The position numbers were made by a program, and so were the translations under genes. Of a stretch of DNA of 5,287 bases, positions 1 through 4,900 are shown in pieces. Source of the stretch: Bacteroidales bacterium (GTDB taxonomy: Bacteria; Bacteroidota; Bacteroidia; Bacteroidales; FEN-979); contig JALNZC010000087.1 of assembly GCA_023229525.1 (NCBI GenBank), positions 1 through 5,287 of the forward strand, read 5' to 3'. Below the pieces are notes generated by a model that searched no databases, was not told the DNA's origin, and saw only the letters and a program-made list of their open reading frames with translations. Position 1 is the first letter of the stretch; each line of letters starts with the position of its first letter.

Positions 1-354
1 CATCTCTCCAGGGAGGTCGATAAATCGTGGGACCCGTACAAGGGCAAGGTGGTTGAGAAACCGAAGGAACTGCTCATCTTCCCGCGTTACCACCAGCTTA
101 CTAGCGTGCGGAAGATCAGGGACCAGGTGAGGGTGGAGGGAACGGGGCATCATTACCTGATCCAGCATACCACCGGCTCGGGGAAATCGTACGAGATTGG
201 CTGGCTGTCGCACCTGCTCACTTCGCTCTACCGCAGCAAGGACGAGACGCATCGCATCTTCGATACCATCATCGTGGTCACCGACCGCAAAGTGCTCGAT
301 AAACAGCTTCAGAACACCATTACCCAGCTTGAACAAACCAAAGGGGTGAAATAA
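1..354 (+). pseudogene. hsdR: Type I restriction endonuclease subunit R (HsdR), internal fragment, truncated
   Basis: The frame is open from base 1 and runs to a TAA at 352-354, so the gene starts outside the window. HsdR is the ATP-driven translocase and nuclease subunit of type I restriction enzymes. The fragment shows the family's linker before the motor domain (REVDKSWDPYKGK, then IFPRYHQL), a Walker A motif GSGKS at 175-189 in the context QHTTGSGKSY, and the next helicase segment VVTDRKVLDKQLQ. The usual context is HSAGSGKS, so HTT is a mild variant. After TKGVK the family normally continues through roughly 50 more residues to the DEAH box, but here the frame stops. The remaining motor motifs and the C-terminal region are lost, so this copy cannot be an active restriction subunit. 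GTG at 49 could be mistaken for a start, but the homology clearly begins upstream of it. Identity as HsdR is secure; the pseudogene status follows from the truncation and the scrap at 419-490. Confidence 0.9.
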
Positions 355-360
355 AGTCAA

Positions 361-420
361 GTGCGAAGTGTGAAGTATGAAGTCCGAAATAATTCACACT
401 TCACAGTTCACACTTCACAG
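361..420. repeat. Heptamer-based inverted repeat (4 x 7 bp, 4-bp spacer, 4 x 7 bp)
   Basis: Four tandem heptamers of the form GTNNGAA (GTGCGAA, GTGTGAA, GTATGAA, GTCCGAA; 361-388) are followed by the spacer ATAA (389-392). Four heptamers of near-complementary form come next (TTCACAC, TTCACAG, TTCACAC, TTCACAG; 393-420). The right arm is an exact 14-base unit repeated twice (393-406 and 407-420). Folded, the two arms make a long imperfect hairpin. It lies exactly where about 50 codons of hsdR are missing. Its last two bases are also the first two of the next recognisable HsdR codon. Heptamer repeats are known as a class in some bacteria (for example the short tandem repeats of cyanobacteria). 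I do not recognise this one as a named element. Confidence 0.85.
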
Positions 421-490
421 CTCCCAAACCGGCGAGACGTCGAAACACCTGAAAAAGACCATCTCCAACGGGGAGGCCGGCGAGAATTGA
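419..490 (+). pseudogene. hsdR: HsdR scrap just after the DEAH box, out of frame with the upstream piece
   Basis: In frame 2 this stretch reads SSQTGETSKHLKKTISNGE and a few more residues before TGA at 488-490. In HsdR proteins the Walker B/DEAH box is normally followed by HSSQ(T/S)GE and a short helix, so this is the continuation of the same gene. It lacks the segment between TKGVK and the DEAH box. It is in frame 2 while the upstream part is in frame 1, so it is not translated as part of HsdR. The recognisable sequence ends near 487, and base composition turns AT-rich from there. I take this as the left boundary of the inserted DNA. Confidence 0.8.
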
Positions 491-604
491 TCATTGACCA
501 TGGTGTTCCTTTTTGAATTTGGGTTTGTCTGACAATTTGTTGGCTAGAAATTTGATACAAATTAGAACGATGCGCTATTCACATTTGATACCTGATAAAA
601 GACG
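491..604. other. AT-rich leader between the hsdR scar and the TcmP gene
   Basis: There is no gene here. The stretch begins directly after the last recognisable hsdR codon. It holds a T-rich run in which TTTG recurs about every six bases (near 511-528), the palindrome at 550-564 and a 9-base direct repeat (551-559 and 584-592). No convincing sigma-70 promoter is visible: TTGATA at 553-558 has only a poor -10 partner around 575-582. The promoter of the downstream pair presumably lies here, but I cannot assign it to specific bases. Confidence 0.4.
550..592. promoter_or_regulatory. Palindrome and 33-bp-spaced direct repeat, possible operator
   Basis: AATTTG-ATA-CAAATT at 550-564 is a perfect inverted repeat with 6-base arms. 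The sequence ATTTGATAC occurs at 551-559 and again at 584-592. The two copies are 33 bases apart, close to three turns of the helix, so a bound protein would meet both on the same face. The second copy lies just before the possible start codons of the TcmP gene. A repressor site controlling the downstream pair is an inference from symmetry and position. AT-rich DNA makes chance palindromes common. Confidence 0.35.
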
Positions 605-676
605 ATGATTGACGTAATTAATAGAGTCTTTTTTACTTATTTTTACAAGGATTTAAAACACACTTTCAGCGGAGTT

Positions 677-1840
677 ATGGGTAAGGATATCCACAAATCT
701 GTATTTGATGAAGGCACTTTGACCAAATTGTCAATCTTAAGGGAATACCTCAAAAGTTGGTTCCCTGTGTTCTTGAAAGATCAAAAGCACTATTGGGAAC
801 GAATTCAGATTTACGACTTTTTTGCTGGCGAAGGATTTGATATTGCAGGGACCCAAGGAAGCCCGATAATTTTTTTAGAAGAATTACGGAAATATTGCAC
901 AACTATCAAAGAGAGAAATCTAAAGGTGGACTTAGTTTTCAATGAATTCAAAACGAACAAATATGATAAACTTAACCTAAGCGTACAAAAATTTCTATCA
1001 GAGTGCAGATTATCAGGAAATTGCCCCTGTAACGACAGTAAAGAATGTCCTTTTAATTTTAATACTGAAAATAAAGACTTTAAAGTCCTTTTTAACGAGT
1101 TGTATCCTGAAATGAAAAGGACATCAAAGATGCCCAGATTTATGTTTCTCGATCAAAACGGAATTAAGTTTATCAATCGTGATATTTTTTCGAAATTAAT
1201 CAGTTTAGAACGTACCGATTTCCTGTTTCTCATCTCTTCATCATTTGCTAAACGGTTTGCGGAAATGCCAGAATTTATGGAATATCTGAAAGTTAGCAGA
1301 CAGGAATTTGAGAGTTCAAAACCGTATGATTGTCATCGAGTCATTTTAAAATATTACAAGAGTTTACTACCACCTGATAAAAATTACAATTTAGCCCCGT
1401 TTTCTATTAGGAAACCAAATAATGGGAATATTTATGGTTTGATTTTTGGTTCAAATAGTCCTTTTGGACTGGAAAAATTTCTTACAACTGCATGGAAACT
1501 CGATCAAAATACTGGTGAAGCCAATTTTAATATAGATAATGACCAGATCATTCAGGGAAACATTTCGTTATTTCCAGAGGATAATGTCATAAAAAAGGTC
1601 GAACTTTTTAAGAATAGCATTATTGAGTCCTTAAAAGAAACTCCCCGAACAAATAAAGAAGTCTACTTATTTACCTTGGAATCTGGCTTTATTCCACCAC
1701 ACACTTTAGAAATTTTGAAAGCTCTTCAAAGGACAAATCATATTATTGTTGAACCAGTTTTTGGTTCAGAAAAAATAAAACGAGGAAGTTTCTTTTTACA
1801 ATACAAACCGAAAAAAGAGGTTCTGCTACGATATGAATAA
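677..1840 (+). CDS. tcmP: Three-Cys-motif partner protein (TcmP family)
   Basis: The family is named for pairing with a three-cysteine-motif protein, and that partner follows directly at 1833. No reaction is established. The ATG at 677 (387 residues) is preferred because family members begin a few residues before the conserved FDEGTLTKL (residues 10-18 here). An in-frame ATG at 605 would add 24 residues that do not look conserved. GGAG precedes 677 at only 2 bases, and 605 has no better site. Visible motifs are IYDFFAGEG (45-53) followed by GSP (61-63), resembling the glycine-rich loop of a Rossmann methyltransferase; acidic NE (89-90); FLDQNG (157-162), where relatives often have a DPxG-like motif; and TDFLFLISSSFAKRF (180-194). 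A cysteine cluster at 110, 116, 118 and 124 (C-x5-C-x-C-x5-C) could bind metal. The last 90 residues look like a winged helix. Methyltransferase-like chemistry is inference. The stop overlaps the next start by 8 bases, implying coupled translation. Confidence 0.85.
   Translation: MGKDIHKSVFDEGTLTKLSILREYLKSWFPVFLKDQKHYWERIQIYDFFAGEGFDIAGTQGSPIIFLEELRKYCTTIKERNLKVDLVFNEFKTNKYDKLNLSVQKFLSECRLSGNCPCNDSKECPFNFNTENKDFKVLFNELYPEMKRTSKMPRFMFLDQNGIKFINRDIFSKLISLERTDFLFLISSSFAKRFAEMPEFMEYLKVSRQEFESSKPYDCHRVILKYYKSLLPPDKNYNLAPFSIRKPNNGNIYGLIFGSNSPFGLEKFLTTAWKLDQNTGEANFNIDNDQIIQGNISLFPEDNVIKKVELFKNSIIESLKETPRTNKEVYLFTLESGFIPPHTLEILKALQRTNHIIVEPVFGSEKIKRGSFFLQYKPKKEVLLRYE
1750..1768 (+). other. Perfect 7-bp hairpin within the 3' end of the TcmP gene
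   Basis: TGAACCA (1750-1756) and TGGTTCA (1762-1768) pair perfectly across a 5-base loop. The hairpin is inside the coding sequence, about 65 bases before the downstream start codon. It has no U-run directly after it, so it is not a typical terminator. It could slow ribosomes or influence the second gene, or it could be a coincidence of codon choice. Confidence 0.4.
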
Positions 1841-2543
1841 GACTACGATAGAGTGGACTGAAATAACATGGAATCCGACCACAGGATGTACAAAGATTAC
1901 TGAGGGCTGTAAAAATTGTTATGCCGAAAAAATGGCGAAACGACTGAAGGCAATGGGGACACCTAAATACAAGAATGGATTTGATCTTACCCTGCATCAT
2001 GATAGGTTGTTCGAACCATATTCTTGGAAGAAGCCCAAAGTGGTTTTTGTAAATTCTATGAGTGATTTATTTCATGAAGATGTGCCATTAGAATTTATTC
2101 AGGAAGTATTTTCTGTAATGAACAATAACCCTAACCATATTTTTCAGGTACTTACCAAAAGAGCAGATATTCTGGAACAGTACTCTCCAATTCTGAACTG
2201 GACCGAAAATATCTGGATGGGGGTGACAGTTGAGAGTAATCGACAATATAAAAGAGTAGATCATTTAAGGAGGTCTGGCGCATTTACGAAATTTATTTCA
2301 TGTGAACCCTTACTTTCATCTCTAAAAGAAATTACCTTATTTGAAATAGACTGGGTAATAGTGGGCGGTGAATCTGGAACAAATGCTCGCCCAATCAAGA
2401 AAGAATGGGTTATCGAGATGAGAGATATCTGCCAATCTCAGGAAATACCTTTCTTTTTCAAGCAGTGGGGTGGAACAAACAAGAAGAAAGCAGGAAGTAT
2501 GCTTGACGGATCCTATTATAAGAGTGTTCCACTTAGTTATTGA
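1833..2543 (+). CDS. DUF5131 / phage Gp37-Gp68 family three-Cys-motif protein
   Basis: This 236-residue protein has full family length and every conserved block. These are IEWTEITWNPTTGC at the N terminus, the three-cysteine motif C19-x6-C26-x2-C29, FVNSMSDLFHEDVP (72-85), FQVLTKR (104-110), IWMGVTVESN (127-136), FISCEPLL (154-161), WVIVGGESG (174-182) with ARP, PFFFKQWGG (206-214) and a terminal LDG...P. The cysteine spacing resembles the iron-sulphur motif of radical-SAM enzymes, and the alternating strand and helix blocks would suit a TIM barrel. That chemistry is inference. The family was first named from phage proteins and occurs widely in bacteria beside TcmP. The ATG overlaps the end of the TcmP gene (ATGAATAA), so the two are almost certainly one transcript. 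AGAGG at 1816-1820 lies 12 bases upstream, so translation probably depends on coupling. It appears intact. Confidence 0.9.
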   Translation: MNKTTIEWTEITWNPTTGCTKITEGCKNCYAEKMAKRLKAMGTPKYKNGFDLTLHHDRLFEPYSWKKPKVVFVNSMSDLFHEDVPLEFIQEVFSVMNNNPNHIFQVLTKRADILEQYSPILNWTENIWMGVTVESNRQYKRVDHLRRSGAFTKFISCEPLLSSLKEITLFEIDWVIVGGESGTNARPIKKEWVIEMRDICQSQEIPFFFKQWGGTNKKKAGSMLDGSYYKSVPLSY

Positions 2544-2573
2544 TTTAATCTAAATTTCCTCAATCCTACCAAG

Positions 2574-2870
2574 ATGTTTATCTCCAACATGACCCACTTC
2601 CTTGATGAACAAGGGAATATCGCCAAAGAAATGCAGAAGGAAGGCAGAGAACACGCCAGTTTCCTTGCTCTCATAGTTGATACAATGACAAAGGACTATC
2701 CACCGTCAAAGAAAAACACAGAAATCAGGTGTTTGACGAAAAAATGCACAGGTACTATTGATATAGCAGTGGACACAAAAAATGAGTTTATTTATTGGAA
2801 GTGCAACAAATGCTCTGAGGAAGGCAGGATAGAAGCCTGGCAGAAGACTAAGTGGGATAATAGAAAATAA
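2574..2870 (+). CDS. Small zinc-ribbon-like conserved hypothetical protein
   Basis: This is a 98-residue protein. The N-terminal half begins MFISNMTHFLDEQGNI, followed by a helical stretch (about 18-40). The C-terminal half carries C53-x4-C58-x18-C77-x2-C80 and ends in the tryptophan-rich WQKTKWDNRK. Four cysteines in this pattern predict a zinc ribbon. From memory, the N-terminal phrase and the W...TKWDN ending match an uncharacterised small family found scattered in environmental bacteria; I know of no assigned function. The ATG at 2574 fits that family's usual start. It lies 30 bases after the DUF5131 stop on the same strand with no clear ribosome binding site, so it may be the third gene of that transcript. 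It appears complete. A nucleic-acid-binding role is only a guess from the zinc ribbon. Confidence 0.75.
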   Translation: MFISNMTHFLDEQGNIAKEMQKEGREHASFLALIVDTMTKDYPPSKKNTEIRCLTKKCTGTIDIAVDTKNEFIYWKCNKCSEEGRIEAWQKTKWDNRK

Positions 2871-2897
2871 TCTTGTACCTGAGAGAATTGCGGGTTT

Positions 2898-3740
2898 TTA
2901 CAACTTGGATTTGTTAATCAAATCCTTGACCCATTTTTCGACTTGCTTATCAGTATGAACAACAAACTCCTGTCCAATGCCATTTGTTTGAAAATAACCC
3001 TCTGGTTTCCAGTTTTTAGCTGAGTGACAGCTTATCGGCACTTGTCTGAAAATGTCGCTCAGTTCCCATCTTGATTTCGAAAACCCATCTTTCGTCAATA
3101 CCAGCCTTTCATCAAACATGAAAGTTCCTGCTCCTTTAAGTTTCGAGTTCCAGGTAAGACTATCTCGGGAGATATAAATCGCATTATTTTTTGCCTCTCT
3201 TCTTTGTGTACTGGCATGAGGATGACTTTCCATCCAGACTGGACATTTCTGTTTCTTATTCACCTTCAATATCTCCTCGATTTGAAGATACCCGAAGATT
3301 ATATGCTTTGGTGTATCACTTCGAATAAACCACAGATGTCCGTCTTGGTACTCGGTATGTCTGAATGTTCCAAAGAACAGAAAGATATCGCCTTCTTTAA
3401 CACCTTCATTTTCTAAATGAGTCTGGGCGGCATCAATTTGACCGAAGATTGGTTTCCAACCTTTCTTCCGAGGAACTACATCGTGAAATAAATCTGGGTC
3501 CAAGTGGCATTTTGAATTCTTGTTTAGGTCAAACCACGTTTTATGGTACTTAAACTTGCCTTTTAAACTCATCATCAAATCATAATAGTTTTCTCTGTCA
3601 CTCAAAAGGAGATCCGAATAGGAAACATCATCTTTTTGATTGGGAATTGGCAAGGAAACTAACCGGCCATCAGGCAATATTGGACTGGGAAATCCTCCGA
3701 ACTGAGAATCAAATCCTTTACGACTGAAAATGACTTTCAT
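2898..3740 (-). CDS. Nmad3-like protein (putative nucleotide modification associated domain 3)
   Basis: This 280-residue protein starts MKVIFSRKGFDS, followed by GG.PSPI.PDGRLVSLPIP (15-33), the hallmark opening of the Nmad3 family. Further conserved-looking blocks are HLDPDL (79-84), GQIDAAQTHL (100-109), EGDIFLFFGTFR (116-127), HIIFGYLQIEEIL (146-158), W-x4-HPH (169-175), GAGTFMFDERLVLTK (203-217) and the C-terminal CHSAKNWKPEGYF (238-250) with NGIGQEFVV (253-261). The family was defined by comparative genomics (Iyer, Aravind and colleagues) through association with DNA base-modification genes; no reaction is proven. It is the second gene of a minus-strand pair. Only one base separates the upstream stop from its ATG (TAATATG), so translation is probably coupled. 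Its 3' end converges on the zinc-ribbon gene with a 27-base gap. It appears intact. Confidence 0.8.
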   Translation of the reverse strand: MKVIFSRKGFDSQFGGFPSPILPDGRLVSLPIPNQKDDVSYSDLLLSDRENYYDLMMSLKGKFKYHKTWFDLNKNSKCHLDPDLFHDVVPRKKGWKPIFGQIDAAQTHLENEGVKEGDIFLFFGTFRHTEYQDGHLWFIRSDTPKHIIFGYLQIEEILKVNKKQKCPVWMESHPHASTQRREAKNNAIYISRDSLTWNSKLKGAGTFMFDERLVLTKDGFSKSRWELSDIFRQVPISCHSAKNWKPEGYFQTNGIGQEFVVHTDKQVEKWVKDLINKSKL

Positions 3741-3741
3741 A

Positions 3742-4236
3742 TTAACAACTGCATTTTTTCGTGTGGCTTATAGGCTTCGGATTGTTTGGTTTGCCAATTT
3801 TTCCCCATGTATTCTTGGCATTCAAATGCTTTTCCAACTTTTTAATATCCTCATCTGAAACACACTTACAGCCCTGGGTTTTTTTGATAATACCTGTTAA
3901 TTCTTTTGGCAGTTCTATTGCCTGATTACCGAAATAAACATAATGATTGGATACCAGAACGTTGGGTCCTGGATTTTTATGTTTGTAGTACTCACTACGA
4001 GAAGGATACTTCACTTTAAAGTCCTTCAAGGTAAGGGCATGCTTGACTTCCATAGCATAAATAATCTTATCTGGCTTTCCAGTGTTATTCCCTCCAATTC
4101 CAATAACCCAACTTCCATCCTTTGCCCACTTTTCAATGGTCGTTTTCATACACCCACTTAAAAAGCAAAGATCTTTGTCTGCATGAGGTGCGAATCCTGT
4201 GTCGTGATCCATCCGATAAATGTAATTTTTTGGCAT
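3742..4236 (-). CDS. Nmad2-like protein (putative nucleotide modification associated domain 2)
   Basis: With the ATG at 4236 the product is 164 residues. I prefer this start because it places the conserved DHDTGFAP block about 10 residues in, as in the family. A TTG at 4266 in the same frame would add 10 residues, and neither start has a clear ribosome binding site. Visible family features are the N-terminal YIYRMDHDTGFAPHADKD, a cysteine pair C24 and C29 in LCFLSGCMKTTI, GSWVIGIGG (41-49), IYAMEVKHALTLKDF (59-73), NVLVSNHYVYFG (92-103) and AIELP. The tail adds cysteine pairs C123/C125 and C162/C164, perhaps a metal site. Nmad2 was predicted by comparative genomics to act with nucleic-acid modification enzymes; its chemistry is unknown. 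It leads the minus-strand pair with the Nmad3-like gene and is transcribed divergently from the acidic orphan gene at 4447. Confidence 0.75.
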   Translation of the reverse strand: MPKNYIYRMDHDTGFAPHADKDLCFLSGCMKTTIEKWAKDGSWVIGIGGNNTGKPDKIIYAMEVKHALTLKDFKVKYPSRSEYYKHKNPGPNVLVSNHYVYFGNQAIELPKELTGIIKKTQGCKCVSDEDIKKLEKHLNAKNTWGKIGKPNNPKPISHTKKCSC

Positions 4237-4271
4237 AATAATAGGTTTTAGTGTAAATATATTCAAAGGTA

Positions 4272-4324
4272 CTGAATATCTTTGAGATAACCCTGTAAAA
4301 CTGAAGAAATATTCAGGATTTTAC
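4272..4324. promoter_or_regulatory. Competing inverted repeats in the divergent control region
   Basis: Two structures share one arm. CTGAATAT (4272-4279) pairs perfectly with ATATTCAG (4309-4316). GTAAAA-CTGAA (4295-4305) pairs with TTCAG-GA-TTTTAC (4312-4324), as a 5-bp stem with a 6-base loop, a 2-base bulge and a further 6-bp stem. TTCAG at 4312-4316 is needed by both, so they exclude each other in RNA. A small palindrome TATCT-TTG-AGATA (4277-4289) overlaps the first. These elements lie 36-88 bases upstream of the preferred Nmad2 start, so in its transcript they would form a leader if transcription begins upstream. They could equally be operators for a DNA-binding protein. A regulatory role is inference. 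Confidence 0.45.
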
Positions 4325-4388
4325 AAAATTATTTACTGGTCATTTTTAGTTGCAAATATTTCATTAATAAATGATAAAAACACTAGTA

Positions 4389-4418
4389 TTATCAATATAA
4401 AAGCGGTATCTTTATAAG
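4389..4418 (+). promoter_or_regulatory. Candidate sigma-70-like promoter for the acidic orphan gene
   Basis: TTATCA (4389-4394) and TATAAG (4413-4418) are separated by 18 bases and lie about 30 bases before the ATG at 4447. The same stretch contains TATCTTTA, one base from the TAnnTTTG -7 element used by Bacteroidota. On the opposite strand, TTGATA (complement of 4390-4395) overlaps the -35 and could serve the Nmad2 gene. The region is AT-rich, so the match is suggestive only. Confidence 0.4.
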
Positions 4419-4433
4419 ACAAAACCTATAAAC

Positions 4434-4438
4434 AGGAG
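4434..4438 (+). promoter_or_regulatory. Strong Shine-Dalgarno site (AGGAG) for the gene at 4447
   Basis: AGGAG sits 8 bases before the ATG at 4447, which is near-ideal spacing. It is the only clear ribosome binding site in the island, since the other genes rely on weak sites or on overlap with an upstream gene. This fixes the start and suggests the gene is expressed on its own, perhaps at a higher level. Confidence 0.75.
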
Positions 4439-4446
4439 TAGGTAAT

Positions 4447-4899
4447 ATGGAAAAACACTACAAATTCAATAAATGGGATTTTGACGAGAATGGAGCCAAT
4501 ACAAAAGATGGTTCATTTTTTCTTGAAGTAATTGGGGAGTGGGAACGGGATTTTCATGACCGATATTACCCCTTTTTCTCAAACTACTTGTTTTCAAATG
4601 CATCAACCATGATATTGGTAAAAAATTGCTTTATTCTCGAACCGAATGAAGATTGCGGGATGGAGTTAATAAATGGTAATGTTGATCTTGATACTAACTT
4701 GAAAATTGATAGCCATAGTAAAAGGCATACAATTTATGCAGTTGGTTCACGGTTAGACGAAGATGAACCAATTTATTTAGTAATTGATGAAAGCATGGTT
4801 GATGGCATGGTAATCCTGAAATATATTCCAGATAATGATAATGAAGATGCTGGTGAAGATGTCCCGGTTCAATCTGAGAGAATAAAGTCAAAACTATAG
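4447..4899 (+). CDS. Acidic hypothetical protein, unrecognised
   Basis: This is a 150-residue soluble-looking protein with no signal peptide or membrane segment. I do not recognise a family. It is acidic: 31 Asp/Glu against 15 Lys/Arg. The N-terminal half is aromatic-rich (KHYKFNKWDF, then DRYYPFFSNYLF). The middle has short beta-strand-like runs (TMILVKNCFIL, HTIYAVGS, EPIYLVIDE, GMVILKYI) suggesting a small beta-rich fold. The last 25 residues are charged and probably disordered, with DNDNEDAGED. The start is well supported by AGGAG at 4434-4438. It is transcribed away from the Nmad2/Nmad3 pair, sharing their control region, and its stop lies within about 10 bases of the downstream hsdR scar. 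Its last codons overlap the open hsdR frame in another phase. It could be a regulator or partner of the neighbouring modules, but nothing in the sequence shows this. Confidence 0.7.
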   Translation: MEKHYKFNKWDFDENGANTKDGSFFLEVIGEWERDFHDRYYPFFSNYLFSNASTMILVKNCFILEPNEDCGMELINGNVDLDTNLKIDSHSKRHTIYAVGSRLDEDEPIYLVIDESMVDGMVILKYIPDNDNEDAGEDVPVQSERIKSKL

Positions 4900-4900
4900 T

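Noticed and set aside
361..420. Possible CRISPR array
   Set aside because: The repeat unit is 7 bases in direct contact, with no spacers and an inverted arrangement. There are no cas genes.
1..490. Simple frameshift in hsdR
   Set aside because: The two hsdR pieces differ in frame, but about 50 codons between them are missing and replaced by the heptamer array. This is a deletion-replacement, not a one-base error.
1743..2000. Minus-strand open frame of 85 codons
   Set aside because: It overlaps the conserved TcmP and DUF5131 coding sequence in the opposite direction and has no recognisable motif.
2871..2897. Bidirectional terminator between the converging genes
   Set aside because: There is a short T-run (GGGTTTTTA) but no stem before it that would make a convincing terminator in either direction.
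3204..3416. Plus-strand open frame of 70 codons
   Set aside because: It lies entirely within the well-supported Nmad3-like gene on the other strand.
3943..4161. Plus-strand open frame of 72 codons
   Set aside because: It is the antisense shadow of the Nmad2-like gene.
4694..4891. Minus-strand open frame of 65 codons
   Set aside because: It is antisense to the acidic orphan gene, which has a strong ribosome binding site. Its His/Leu/Tyr-rich content is typical of a shadow frame.
4447..4899. DNA-mimic anti-restriction protein
   Set aside because: The protein is acidic, but the charge is concentrated partly in a disordered-looking tail and no known anti-restriction motif is visible. Net charge alone is not enough.
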